A stretch of 52,951 nt of DNA from a virus, in the IMG/VR virus record IMGVR_UViG_3300038660_000404, positions 1 through 52,951 of that record, one strand, 5' to 3'. The notes under the pieces are model-generated. The model was not told the DNA's origin and ran no database searches. It saw only the letters and a list, made by a program, of their open reading frames with translations. A program made the position numbers and the translations under genes. Each line of letters starts with the position of its first letter. Position 1 is the stretch's first letter. Below are positions 19,968-29,019 of the stretch, piece after piece.

Positions 19968-22900
19968 TCCGGCGGACTGGGCCGCCGACAACCGCGTCTA
20001 TCCGGAGACGGCGGGCATCCCAGGCCCGCGTGACCCATGGCTGACGCCGTATATGATCCCGTGGTCCTCGGCGGTTCATCGGGGTGGTTATCGCCGCATC
20101 GTGGCTGTGACCTCGGCGCAGTCGGGCAAGACCGACAGCATGCTCGACATCATCGGGGCCCGGCTTGACCAGCGTCCAGCGCCGATCATCTACGTCGGCC
20201 CGACCAAAGAGTTTCTCACGGACCAATTCGAGCCCCGCCTGATGGGTCTGCTTGATGAGGCCGAGAGCCTGAAGAACAAGGTCATGCGCGGGCGGCGCAT
20301 GAAAAAGACCCTCAAGCATGTGGCTGGCGTTCGCGTTCGCCTTGCGCATGCAGGTTCGTCCTCGGCCCTGAAATCAGACCCGGCCGCACTCGCCCTGATC
20401 GACGAGTTTGACGAGATGATGGCGAACGTCAGGGGCCAAGGCGACGTGCTCGGGCTCGTGGAGGCCCGTGGCGAGACCTACGCCGACTTCGTGACCGCGA
20501 TCACCAGCACACCAGCGAGAGGTCTTGTGGAAATCGAGTTGAACGATGATAGCGGGCTTGAGTTTTGGTCGCGATCCGAACCGGCTGATTTGGAAAGCCC
20601 GATCTGGAAGCTGTTTCAGGAGGGCACGCGGCATCACTGGGCGTGGCCCTGCAAGCACTGCTCGGAATACTTCATCCCGCGCTTCAAGCAGCTGCACTGG
20701 CCGGACCGGGCGACACCTTCGGTGGCCAAGCGATCGGCTTCGCTGTTCTGCCCACGCTGCGGCGGGATCCACACCGAAGAGGACAAGGCATGGATGAATG
20801 CTCGGGGTGCAATGGTGGCACCCGGGCAGAGTGTTGAGCTGCGCAACGACGCCCCGCACGTAACAGGTGCGCCAGAGGACAACTCGACCCTGTCAATGTG
20901 GACCTCGGGCCTGTGCTCGCCCTTCGTGTCATGGGGCCAGCGGGCAGAGACCTATCTGACAGCGCTGCAATCGGGCGATCACGACCGCATCCAGACGGCG
21001 ATGAACGCCAGCTTCGGCGAATGCTACGCCATGATGGCTTCGGGAGACGTGCCGGAATGGCAGGAAATCATGGAGCGGCGGCTGCCGTATCAGCCCGGGC
21101 AGGTCCCTTTGGGCGGCCTGCGAGTGGTGATGGGCGTCGACGTGCAGAAGTTCAGCCTTGTCTATGTGATCCGGGCTTTTGGGGCTCGGGGATCGTCGTG
21201 GATGGTTGATAACGGCCAGCTATATGGCCCCACCGAGGACGATGATGTCTGGTCCGCACTGGCCGATCTTATGTTGCAGCCGATTGGCGGAATGCAGATC
21301 GAAAAGGTGTTCATCGACAGTGGCTTCCGGCCTGACAAGCCGGAGCAAGGCAACGAGCACAAGGTCTACGAGTTCTGCCGCCGCTACAGCTGGCTGTGCT
21401 CCCCGACCAAGGGCAAGGATATCCAGAGCCCGCCCTACAAGGTCTCGAAGATCGAGGTCAAACCGGACGGCAAGCGGGCGCTTTACTCGATCGACCTCGT
21501 GACGCTGTCGTCGGACTTTTTCAAGTCGCTGGTGATCTCGCGCATCCGCACGCCCATGGACGTGCCGGGTGCTTTCTATGTCCACGAACAGGTCTCAGAA
21601 GATTATTGCAGGCAATTGACCTCGGAGGCCCGGGTGGTCGTGGAGGGCAAGCCGGTCTGGGTGAAGCGCAGCCGGAACAACCATTTCCTCGATTGTTTCG
21701 ACCCCGAGACCGAGCTTCTGACCGAAGATGGCTGGATGCGTGTCGAGGACGCGGTTTCTTACGTGGGCCGCTTCGCAACGGTCAATCTGGACAGCGATGT
21801 GATCGAGTATCAGGGCGCGACCAAATCAGTCTCGCGCTGGCATTCGGGTGAGATGGTCCAGATCAAAGGTCGGGCAGTGGACCTTCTTGTGACGCCTAAC
21901 CACCGGATGGTGACGCAGCGCAGGAACCCTGTGGACAATACCCCTCGCATAACTTTGGCGAAGGATTTGACCATTTGGCACACGCTCAAACGGTCCTCGA
22001 ATTGGGTAGGTGAGCGACACGATGTCGTGACCCTGCCTGAGTTATCACTCAAGGCGACCAATTGGCGAGAGTTGAGTGAGCCAGAGCGATCTTTCAATGC
22101 CGGAGACTGGTGTGAGTTTCTTGGCTGGTACATCTGCGGCGGGCATACCACCCACCAAGGCAACTATGCCAGGGTTGTTATCTCGCAGGGCCCTGGTGAA
22201 AAGGCAGACCGCATTGCGGCTCTGCTTGATCGGATGGGGCTCGAATATAGCATCCATGGTGGGCGACAGTTCGTCATTTCATCGCGGCAGATCGCGGCGG
22301 CATTGGCTGACTGTGCAGGCGAGGATGGTCGTTGCTACTCTAGGCGCGTTCCGGGTTTTGTCCGACGTGCGAGCAGCGACCTGATCGACCGGTTCCTTGA
22401 TGCCGCCATCCTAGGCGATGGGTGGGTTCAGAATGGGTATCGTGCCTATGCGACGGTCAGCGCCAAGCTGGCTGACGATATGCAGGAGCTTTTTATCAAG
22501 GCCGGACGGAGCGCAAATATCATCCGACGCGATGCCAAGCCTTACTCCATCAACGGACGGACCTCGCCCAACACAGTCGACCAGTATCACGTCTCTGAAA
22601 TTCGTGCGCCTGCCGCCTCGTTGCGTCGAGCAGATAACGCTCCGATTTTCAGAAACGTCGCCTACTCTGGGATGGTGTATTGCGTGACCGTGCCAAACGG
22701 AACGCTGATAGCGCGCCGAAATGGCAAGGCCATCATAGTTGGCAACTGCGAGGCGCTTTGCGCAGCCATCGGCTACGCATTCAACGTTCAGCGGATCCCG
22801 GAAGGCATCGAGCGCAAGACTTCCATCGAGGCGGCGGTGCCCGAGGGGCATGACCAGAAACTGGCACCGATGTCAGACCCACCAGATACGTCGTTGGTCT

Positions 22901-22980
22901 CGCAATCGCCCAAGCTGCGTAACGGCAGCGGCGCTCTGCGCAGGCGATTTGCACGCCAAGGCAGCCGGTTGAACAGGTAA
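19873..22980 (+). CDS. Terminase large subunit (GpA type) interrupted by an intein
   Basis: A 1035-aa precursor. The N-extein (1-607) is a GpA/TerL packaging motor: Walker A SAQSGKTD at 81-88, Walker B ALIDEFDE at 174-181, a zinc-ribbon-like pair CKHC...CPRC near 264-292, and nuclease-domain segments GVDVQ and FIDSGFRPD. An intein occupies 608-958. The C-extein (959-1035) begins CEALCAAIGYAF. Spliced, the protein would be about 684 aa, normal for GpA. The insertion point is within the conserved LD-C segment near the nuclease active site. The start ATG overlaps terS by 95 nt and has AGGAAATAG before it. Confidence 0.93.
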   Translation: MAHSNDFLGGPAKQSRLSRLVKELLRPSQKRDPADWAADNRVYPETAGIPGPRDPWLTPYMIPWSSAVHRGGYRRIVAVTSAQSGKTDSMLDIIGARLDQRPAPIIYVGPTKEFLTDQFEPRLMGLLDEAESLKNKVMRGRRMKKTLKHVAGVRVRLAHAGSSSALKSDPAALALIDEFDEMMANVRGQGDVLGLVEARGETYADFVTAITSTPARGLVEIELNDDSGLEFWSRSEPADLESPIWKLFQEGTRHHWAWPCKHCSEYFIPRFKQLHWPDRATPSVAKRSASLFCPRCGGIHTEEDKAWMNARGAMVAPGQSVELRNDAPHVTGAPEDNSTLSMWTSGLCSPFVSWGQRAETYLTALQSGDHDRIQTAMNASFGECYAMMASGDVPEWQEIMERRLPYQPGQVPLGGLRVVMGVDVQKFSLVYVIRAFGARGSSWMVDNGQLYGPTEDDDVWSALADLMLQPIGGMQIEKVFIDSGFRPDKPEQGNEHKVYEFCRRYSWLCSPTKGKDIQSPPYKVSKIEVKPDGKRALYSIDLVTLSSDFFKSLVISRIRTPMDVPGAFYVHEQVSEDYCRQLTSEARVVVEGKPVWVKRSRNNHFLDCFDPETELLTEDGWMRVEDAVSYVGRFATVNLDSDVIEYQGATKSVSRWHSGEMVQIKGRAVDLLVTPNHRMVTQRRNPVDNTPRITLAKDLTIWHTLKRSSNWVGERHDVVTLPELSLKATNWRELSEPERSFNAGDWCEFLGWYICGGHTTHQGNYARVVISQGPGEKADRIAALLDRMGLEYSIHGGRQFVISSRQIAAALADCAGEDGRCYSRRVPGFVRRASSDLIDRFLDAAILGDGWVQNGYRAYATVSAKLADDMQELFIKAGRSANIIRRDAKPYSINGRTSPNTVDQYHVSEIRAPAASLRRADNAPIFRNVAYSGMVYCVTVPNGTLIARRNGKAIIVGNCEALCAAIGYAFNVQRIPEGIERKTSIEAAVPEGHDQKLAPMSDPPDTSLVSQSPKLRNGSGALRRRFARQGSRLNR
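21694..22746 (+). mobile_element. Intein with LAGLIDADG-like domain in TerL
   Basis: A 351-aa in-frame protein-splicing element. Block A CFDPETELLTEDGWMRV with Cys1; block B LLVTPNHRMV (T-x-x-H); blocks F/G YSGMVYCVTVPNGTL and the end IIVGN followed by Cys+1. The penultimate residue is Gly, not the usual His. A homing-endonuclease region shows two dodecapeptide-like motifs: FLGWYICGG, in which the catalytic acid is replaced by Gly, and FLDAAILGDG, which keeps it. So splicing is plausible but endonuclease activity is doubtful. Confidence 0.9.
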
Positions 22981-22985
22981 CGCAT

Positions 22986-24596
22986 ATGTCGATGATCGGA
23001 AGGCTGAAACACCTGCTGGCCGAGGCGCTGCCTCAACCGGCAGGGCCTGAGGGGATGACCCTCCCTAAACCCTCGGGCAAATACATGCGCGGTGGGCGCG
23101 GTGTCACTTTTGCGGGCTGGAAACCGGCGCTGCGGGAAAGCCAGGATGATATTGGCGAGGCCTGGGACGATGCGGCCGCGCGGGTGGGCGACCTCTTGCA
23201 CAACAGCGGCTGGTTGGCCGGGGCCATGGAGCAATGCGTCGCCAACACCGTGGGCACCGGGCTACAGCTGAAGGCGCTGCCGGAAAATGAAACCTTCGGT
23301 ATGACGCCAGCCCAAGCATCTGACTGGGCGAAAACGGTGGAGCGCCGGTTCGAACTTTGGTCCCGCAACGCGCAGGAATGTGACATTCAGGGCCTGCGGA
23401 CCTTTGGCCAGATGCAGGCGGCGGCGTTTCGATCGTGGCTGGTCACCGGTGAAATCCTCGCGGAACTGCCCTGGCGCAAGCGGCCTTGGAACCGCTACGG
23501 CACCAAGGTACGACTGCTGCCACCGCAGCGGCTCTCGCGCAAGACGGAAAGCATGAGGCGGCTGATCAACGGGGTCTACACGGATGCCGATGGCATGCCC
23601 GTGGGCTACCGCGCGATCCGCAAGGACCTGTTCCGGCATGACGTGGAATACGATGTGCGCGCCCGCGACCGGGCAGGGCGGCCGCGCGTCATTCATATCT
23701 TTGAAGGCGCGCCTGGCACACACCGGGGCATCTCGCCTCTGGTCCCCGCGCTGCAGGTCGCCCGCCAGTTCGACCAGCTGGCGGATGCCACGCTGATGGC
23801 AGCGATTGTGCAAACGCTGTTTGCAGTGACCATCACCTCGGACGAGCCGACGGAACAGGTGCTGCAGGGGCTTCTGACGCCCCAGGAGCAGGCGCAGATG
23901 CTGGCGCAAGGCATCTCGCCAATGGAGGCCTATATCGAGATGGTGGCGGGCTATTACGACGGCAGCACGCTGGATGTGGGGATCAACGGCCGCTTGGCGC
24001 ATCTGTTTCCGGGACAGGAGCTGAAGTTCCACACCAGCAACCATCCATCGTCGGATTACGCGGCCTTTGCGATGCATCTGCTGCGCGAACTCGCGCGGTG
24101 TCTGGGGCTGACCTATGAAAGTGCGACGGGCGACAATGTGGGGGCCACCTATTCCTCGCTGCAAGCGGCGACCACGGAGATCTTTGCCATCACAAAAGCC
24201 CGGCGGCGCAACATCATGGCGCCATTCTGCCAGCCGATCTTTGAGGCCTGGCTCGAGGAAGAGATCGAGGCGGGCAGCCTGCCGTTTCCGGGTGGGATTG
24301 CCGGTTTTATGGCCAATCGCACGGCTGCGTGCCGGGCGGAATGGCGGGGTGACCCACGTCCGCAGGCCGATGATCTGAAAAAAGCCAAGGCCCACGAGGT
24401 CTGGAAGCGCCTTGGTGTCATGTCGGATGCGATGATCTGTACCGATCTCGGGGCCGATGTGGACGACGTTTACCAGCAACTGGCGCAGGAACAGGCGCTG
24501 CGGGCCGAATATGGGCTGCCCGAGCCGCAGATGATGGGCGCGCAGGGCGGTGGTCCTACAGCTGCTGACGACACAAGCGATGAGGCAGACGCATGA
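22986..24596 (+). CDS. Portal protein (lambda family)
   Basis: A 536-aa portal forming the dodecameric ring through which DNA enters the head. Family traits: GDLLHNSGWLAGAMEQCVANTVGTGLQL near 67-95, HIFEGAPGTHRGISPLVPAL near 237-256, and YSSLQAATTEIFAITKARRR near 385-410. The acidic Gly/Ala tail is common. It follows TerL by 5 nt and overlaps the next gene by 4 nt, as in lambda-like head operons. Confidence 0.95.
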   Translation: MSMIGRLKHLLAEALPQPAGPEGMTLPKPSGKYMRGGRGVTFAGWKPALRESQDDIGEAWDDAAARVGDLLHNSGWLAGAMEQCVANTVGTGLQLKALPENETFGMTPAQASDWAKTVERRFELWSRNAQECDIQGLRTFGQMQAAAFRSWLVTGEILAELPWRKRPWNRYGTKVRLLPPQRLSRKTESMRRLINGVYTDADGMPVGYRAIRKDLFRHDVEYDVRARDRAGRPRVIHIFEGAPGTHRGISPLVPALQVARQFDQLADATLMAAIVQTLFAVTITSDEPTEQVLQGLLTPQEQAQMLAQGISPMEAYIEMVAGYYDGSTLDVGINGRLAHLFPGQELKFHTSNHPSSDYAAFAMHLLRELARCLGLTYESATGDNVGATYSSLQAATTEIFAITKARRRNIMAPFCQPIFEAWLEEEIEAGSLPFPGGIAGFMANRTAACRAEWRGDPRPQADDLKKAKAHEVWKRLGVMSDAMICTDLGADVDDVYQQLAQEQALRAEYGLPEPQMMGAQGGGPTAADDTSDEADA

Positions 24597-24853
24597 CGAT
24601 CAGCATTGATGAGGCTAATCCCTGCGGGGCGGCCGCCAACCTGCGGCAGGTCTATGTCCGGCTTGTGGCGGGAGAAGGTGCCATGGAGGTGCGGTTCCGG
24701 GCGGGATCAAACGGGGTGGAGCGGTCGGTGACCTATCACCGGGCATATCCCGACCGGCTCTTGGCCGTCATTCGCGGCTTTGAAGGACAATGCGCCCAGC
24801 AGCAGGGCCGTGGCCCGCGGCGCTTTGCGCTTGGAACAGGAGGGGTGAGGTGA
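24593..24853 (+). CDS. Small head-module protein
   Basis: An 86-aa protein (MTISIDEANPCGAAANLRQVY..., VRFRAGSNGVERSVTYHRAYPDRLLAVIRGFE). It sits where lambda has gpW, between portal and protease, but I do not see the gpW pattern, so the joining role is only positional. ATGA overlap with the portal and GTGA overlap with the protease gene indicate translational coupling. Confidence 0.75.
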   Translation: MTISIDEANPCGAAANLRQVYVRLVAGEGAMEVRFRAGSNGVERSVTYHRAYPDRLLAVIRGFEGQCAQQQGRGPRRFALGTGGVR

Positions 24854-26214
24854 CGGAACCACCGGAAATCGTTCAAAGCCTGGTGGGGCCAACGCTTGCA
24901 CAAATTGCAGGGCGCGTGCTGAACCGGCCGCTGCTGCTGCACCCGGACAAGGCTGATCTGATCCTGCATGTGCTGCAGGGCCGGATTGGCATCGAGCCAT
25001 TGGTGGCTCCGGACCCGCAATCAAACCGCTTTGTCGGCAGTCACCGCCGCGATAATGGCAGCGTCAGCTCAATGCGGGTTGCAAACGGCGTCGCCATCCT
25101 GCCCATCGTCGGCAGCCTTGTGAACCGCGGTGCCTGGATCGGAGCCAATTCGGGGCTGGTCTCCTATGAGGGCATTGCCGCGCAGCTGCGCGAGGCGCAA
25201 GCAGATCCGGATGTGCGGGCGATCCTCTTGGATATCGACAGCCCCGGCGGTGAGGCGACCGGCATGTTTTCGACAGCCAACCTCGTTCGCACTGTGAACG
25301 AGGTGAAGCCGGTTCTGGCCTTCATCAATGATGTGGCCGCCTCGGCCGCCTATGGCATCGCCAGTGCGGCGCGCGAAATTGTCGTCTCGCCCACCTCCAT
25401 GGTCGGCTCCATCGGTGTGGTGCTGACCCATCTGGACCGCTCTGGGGAACTGGAAGATCGCGGCGTGAAGCCGACGCTCATTCATGCCGGGGCGCACAAG
25501 GTTGATGGCCACCCGTTCGGACCGCTGTCGGACGCGGTGCGCGCTGATCTGCAAGCCGAGGTCCTCAAAATCTACGACCAGTTTGTCGGGTTGGTCGCAG
25601 AAGGGCGTGCTGGCCGGATCAGCGCCGCCGCGATCCGCGCCACGGAAGCCCGGACCTATCTTGGCGCGGATGCCATTGCCCAGGGTCTCGCCGATCGCGT
25701 GGCGAGCCTGGACGAGGTTATCGCCACGCTTTCGCAACCGCCCTCCGGGGCAATTCCCCAGAGAAAGGGAGGACCCATGACCAATTCGACAAAATCCCAG
25801 ACACCTATGGAGGCCGATACTGCGGTGGCTTCAGCCGCATCGGTTCCCGGTATCAGCCCAGCTGATCTAAAAGCAGCTGTCGATGCAGCCCGCACTGAGG
25901 CGCGTACCGCCGGTGTCACCGCTGGCAAAGCCGAGGCCACGGCGCGGATCAAGTCCATCCTGACAGCGCCCGAGGCCGAAGGCCGAGAGGCGCAAGCGCT
26001 GGTGTTGGCGCTTGAGACCGAGATGACAGCTGTGGATGCCGCGAAAGTTATGACGGCATCCCCCAAGGCATCGGTCCGCACGACGATTGCCGACCGGGCC
26101 GCACAGGAGACTGAGCTCGGGGCTGAAACCCCGGCCGATCAACGCAACCGCGCCGAGCGCAGTGTGGCCGGGTGGTCGAAAGCCATCACCCACGCCAATG
26201 CGCGCTTTGGCTGA
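24850..26214 (+). CDS. Head maturation protease (S49/SppA type) with scaffold tail
   Basis: A 454-aa ClpP-fold peptidase starting with GTG 24850 behind AGGAGGGG. Residues about 75-290 are the S49 domain: AILLDIDSPGGEATG, the Ser165 nucleophile in NDVAASAAYGIASAA, and SMVGSIGVVLTH. From about 310 onward it is a helical Ala/Glu-rich scaffold (DLKAAVDAARTEARTAGVTAG). As with lambda gene C, the C-terminal region probably also exists as a separate scaffold from the internal start at 25777. It processes the portal or scaffold during capsid assembly. Confidence 0.93.
   Translation: MTEPPEIVQSLVGPTLAQIAGRVLNRPLLLHPDKADLILHVLQGRIGIEPLVAPDPQSNRFVGSHRRDNGSVSSMRVANGVAILPIVGSLVNRGAWIGANSGLVSYEGIAAQLREAQADPDVRAILLDIDSPGGEATGMFSTANLVRTVNEVKPVLAFINDVAASAAYGIASAAREIVVSPTSMVGSIGVVLTHLDRSGELEDRGVKPTLIHAGAHKVDGHPFGPLSDAVRADLQAEVLKIYDQFVGLVAEGRAGRISAAAIRATEARTYLGADAIAQGLADRVASLDEVIATLSQPPSGAIPQRKGGPMTNSTKSQTPMEADTAVASAASVPGISPADLKAAVDAARTEARTAGVTAGKAEATARIKSILTAPEAEGREAQALVLALETEMTAVDAAKVMTASPKASVRTTIADRAAQETELGAETPADQRNRAERSVAGWSKAITHANARFG
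25777..26214 (+). CDS. Nested scaffold protein (Nu3-like) from an internal start
   Basis: An in-frame ATG at 25777 (MTNSTKSQTPMEADTAV) has an excellent ribosome binding site (AAAGGGAGG, about five bases away), unusual inside a gene. It would give a 145-aa helical scaffold identical to the protease C-terminus, which is how lambda makes Nu3 from gene C. Direct proof of the second product is lacking. Confidence 0.7.
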   Translation: MTNSTKSQTPMEADTAVASAASVPGISPADLKAAVDAARTEARTAGVTAGKAEATARIKSILTAPEAEGREAQALVLALETEMTAVDAAKVMTASPKASVRTTIADRAAQETELGAETPADQRNRAERSVAGWSKAITHANARFG

Positions 26215-26230
26215 ATAAGGGAGAAGGACC

Positions 26231-26602
26231 ATGACTGTTCTCACAGAAGGCCGGCATCCCGGCGAATTCCTGATGACCGAGGCCAATGGGCAGCGCTCGC
26301 GGGAGAACATCACCATCGCCAGCGGTGCGGGCATCATTGCCCCCGGCACGGTGCTGGGCAAAATCACCGCCAGCGGCAAATACCTGGCCAGCGCTGTCGG
26401 TGCCACTGATGGCAGCCATACCGCAGTGGCCATCGCGCTCTATGGCTGTGATGCCACGGCAAGTGATGTTGCGGTTGCCGGCATCACTCGGGACGCCGAG
26501 GTCAACGGCAAGATCCTGACCTACCATCCTGACCGGGATCAGCCTGCCGAACAGGTCGCTGCCCAAGCTGATCTCGCGGGTGTCGGCATTATCGTGCGCT
26601 GA
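26231..26602 (+). CDS. Head decoration protein (gpD-like)
   Basis: A 123-aa capsid-stabilising protein. The TEGRHPGEFLMTEANGQRSRE start, the GTVLGKI segment and the DAEVNGKIL end correspond to the HDPD/gpD family, which forms trimeric spikes on the expanded capsid. AAGGGAGAAGG precedes the ATG. Located between scaffold and capsid genes, exactly as in lambda. Confidence 0.9.
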   Translation: MTVLTEGRHPGEFLMTEANGQRSRENITIASGAGIIAPGTVLGKITASGKYLASAVGATDGSHTAVAIALYGCDATASDVAVAGITRDAEVNGKILTYHPDRDQPAEQVAAQADLAGVGIIVR

Positions 26603-26740
26603 GCGCGTGGGACTTTCGCGGTGCGCTAACGCCGCGCCCTGACGTTCACACATTTCAAATCTGATCTCCCGCGCCCTCAGGCCACGGGCCGATCCCGCGT
26701 GGCCAGTCACTGGCGCGCCGACGCAATAAAGGACCCCCCC

Positions 26741-27772
26741 ATGTCGATCCTCAACATCTTCAGTCAGGACGCGTTCAGCGTCATGCGCCTCACGGATGCG
26801 CTTCGTGAGATCAAATACACGCCCTCCCGCATCGGTCAGATGGGGCTGTTTCAAACGACCAGCATCGACACGCTGGATATCGCGATCGAGAAGGACAAGG
26901 AACAAAACCGCATGCTGGTCTCGGCCAGCCCCCGCGGTGGCCCGGGCCAGACCTTTGGCAAATCGAAACGCGCCATGCGGATGCTCAAGGTGCCGCACTT
27001 CCAGGTCGACGATGCGATCTATGCCGACGAGGTGCAGCAGGTCCGCGCCTTCGGCCAGGAAGTGGCTGTCGAACGGTTACAGCAGAAGATTGCGGACCGC
27101 GCAGCCGAGGCCAGCCAGTTCTTCGCGCTGACCGAGGAATACCACCGGCTGAACATCCTCAAGACCGGCCAGCTTCTGGACGCTGACGGCTCGGTCCTCT
27201 TTGACTACTTCACCGAATTTGGCGAAAACCAGCAGGCCGTGGTCGACTTTGATCTCGACAACGCGAGTGCCACCGATGGGGCGCTGCGCAAGAAATGCGC
27301 TGGTGTCATCCGCCAAATGGCGGGCATTCTCGACGGGCTGCCGTATACGAGCGTCATCGCGCTGTGTGGCGACGCGTTCTTCGACGACCTGATCGGCCAC
27401 AAGGAAGTCCGCGAGACCTACAAGGGCTATGCCGATGCGGCCTCGCTGCGCAACGCCTACATCAATTCCGGCAATTCCGGCATCTACGGCGCGTTCGAGT
27501 TTGGCGGCATCACTTGGATGAACTACCGCGGTGGTCAGAATGTCGGGATTGAGACCGACAAGTGCCATCTCGTGCCGATGGGCGTGCCCGGGCTGTTCCG
27601 CACGGTCTATGCCCCGGCTGATTACATCGAGACGGTCAACACGCCGGGCCAGCGGCTCTATGGCAAGCAGTGGGAAATGCAGAACGGCAAGGGTGTGAAC
27701 CTCGAGTTCCAGATGAACGCCCTGCAATACTGCACCCGCCCGCGCGTGCTGATCCCCGGCAAGCGCACCTGA
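26741..27772 (+). CDS. Major capsid protein (lambda gpE family)
   Basis: A 343-aa capsid subunit. The start at 26741 (MSILNIFSQDAFSVMRLT) follows AAAGGA. Conserved features include IGQMGLFQTTSIDTLDIAIE near 30-50, KVPHFQVDDAIYADEVQQVRAFG near 83-105, and the closing NALQYCTRPRVLIPG. Longer starts are rejected because the leader contains a hairpin (GGCCACG/CGTGGCC at about 26679-26704) and poor coding signal. High expression is expected from the position. Confidence 0.93.
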   Translation: MSILNIFSQDAFSVMRLTDALREIKYTPSRIGQMGLFQTTSIDTLDIAIEKDKEQNRMLVSASPRGGPGQTFGKSKRAMRMLKVPHFQVDDAIYADEVQQVRAFGQEVAVERLQQKIADRAAEASQFFALTEEYHRLNILKTGQLLDADGSVLFDYFTEFGENQQAVVDFDLDNASATDGALRKKCAGVIRQMAGILDGLPYTSVIALCGDAFFDDLIGHKEVRETYKGYADAASLRNAYINSGNSGIYGAFEFGGITWMNYRGGQNVGIETDKCHLVPMGVPGLFRTVYAPADYIETVNTPGQRLYGKQWEMQNGKGVNLEFQMNALQYCTRPRVLIPGKRT

Positions 27773-27809
27773 TTGGTGCGTGAGGCCGCCCGCTGAAAGG
27801 ACCTGAGCC

Positions 27810-28226
27810 GTGGCTTCTATGTTTGACGATCTCGACGCCGCTCTGTCGGGCGCGATCAAGGGCACCTTCGCGGAGGTCGCGGTCCACCGGCCGCGCGTTT
27901 CGGTCCAATATGTCGAGCGCGCGGCCGATCCTGACCGGCCGCAACACCTCATCTATGGGGTGTTTTCCGCTGGCCCTGCAGATGACGGGTTGAAGGGGAT
28001 AGCCCGGGGCTCGGACTTCTCGGGGACGACGCGTGTGGCATCGGCCAGCGCCGAGTTCTGGATCGCCAAGGCCGAGGTCGATGCGCTGACCGCTCTTCCG
28101 GCCAAGGGCGATACAATCAGACTCACCAGCCGGGCTGGCAGCCCGACCTATGCGGTCTCCTCAGTCCAGCACACGGATATGGGCGATCTGAACCTTATCC
28201 TCGTTTGGGAGGACCTGCCGTCATGA
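27810..28226 (+). CDS. Head-tail connector-type protein (lambda FII-like position)
   Basis: A 138-aa protein starting with GTG 27810 behind AAGGA. The composition and the WIAKAEVDALTALPAKGDTIRLT and NLILVWEDLPS segments resemble ATP-independent head completion / FII-like joining proteins of lambdoid heads. The assignment is mainly positional: it follows the capsid gene and precedes the first tail genes. The overlap with the next gene is ATGA. Confidence 0.65.
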   Translation: MASMFDDLDAALSGAIKGTFAEVAVHRPRVSVQYVERAADPDRPQHLIYGVFSAGPADDGLKGIARGSDFSGTTRVASASAEFWIAKAEVDALTALPAKGDTIRLTSRAGSPTYAVSSVQHTDMGDLNLILVWEDLPS

Positions 28227-29017
28227 GCCTGACCCGCCTTGCCATGCGCCTCGCGGCCGCCCGTGCGCTGCTCGACCGGACGCTGGCCGGGCCGCGGGTC
28301 TTCGACAGCGCGGTCGACCCGATTGACCAGACCATTGCAGAGACGCGCCAGCCGCTGATCGTGCTCACCACCGACGAGCACGAGCTTGAGGTGACGGGGC
28401 GCGACCTGACAAGCGGCAACCATCGTTGCGAGCTGGTGATCGAGATTGCCATTGCATCCCGGGTCGAAGTGCCCGCGTCTGATGGGGACGGCGGTCAAAT
28501 CACCATTGCCATTCCGCACACGGACGAAGGGATGGAGCTGACGCTCGACATCATGGAGCATCAGGTGGTCCGCGCCCTGAACCGCGACGACAATGCGTGG
28601 TCGCGTGTCTGGATGATGCTGGTCCCCCGGATCACGCGCAGCCTTTCCCGGCGCGGCGCATCGGCCGAAAACGGCGTGCGCTTTGCTGCACGGCAGCTGG
28701 TCTTGAGCTGCGATCTGGTGGAAACCCCGGTTTCTGGCGGCACGATCGCGCCAAACAGCGCCTGGGGGGATGCGCTGGCTCTTATGGAGGCCGATCCCAT
28801 ACTGGCCAATATCGCAAGCCTACTGCGCGCGGAGATGGATGGCACACCACTTGCCGATTGGCGCCGGGCTGCGGAAACCCTTGGTGTCCCGCTGGAGGTG
28901 GCAAACCAGATCGGCATCGGGCCGGTCGCAGACCTCGATGCGGACCCACAACCGCTCGCGGACATCACGTTTCTGGATTTTGACCAGACTGTCGTATTCG
29001 AGCCGCAAGGGTCATAG
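28223..29017 (+). CDS. Head/tail completion or tail terminator-type protein
   Basis: A 264-aa protein starting MSLTRLAMRLAAARALLD. The N-terminal half (TRQPLIVLTTDEHELEVTGRD, HRCELVIEIAIAS) has the strand pattern of tail terminator proteins (lambda U / P2 S-like), while the C-terminal part (LDADPQPLADITFLDF) is acidic. It stands between the FII-like gene and baseplate gene V. No firm family assignment. Confidence 0.6.
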   Translation: MSLTRLAMRLAAARALLDRTLAGPRVFDSAVDPIDQTIAETRQPLIVLTTDEHELEVTGRDLTSGNHRCELVIEIAIASRVEVPASDGDGGQITIAIPHTDEGMELTLDIMEHQVVRALNRDDNAWSRVWMMLVPRITRSLSRRGASAENGVRFAARQLVLSCDLVETPVSGGTIAPNSAWGDALALMEADPILANIASLLRAEMDGTPLADWRRAAETLGVPLEVANQIGIGPVADLDADPQPLADITFLDFDQTVVFEPQGS

Positions 29018-29019
29018 GC

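Noticed and set aside
23262-24479. 405-codon minus-strand frame opposite the portal gene
   Set aside because: Shadow of the portal coding sequence, Arg/His/Gln-rich.
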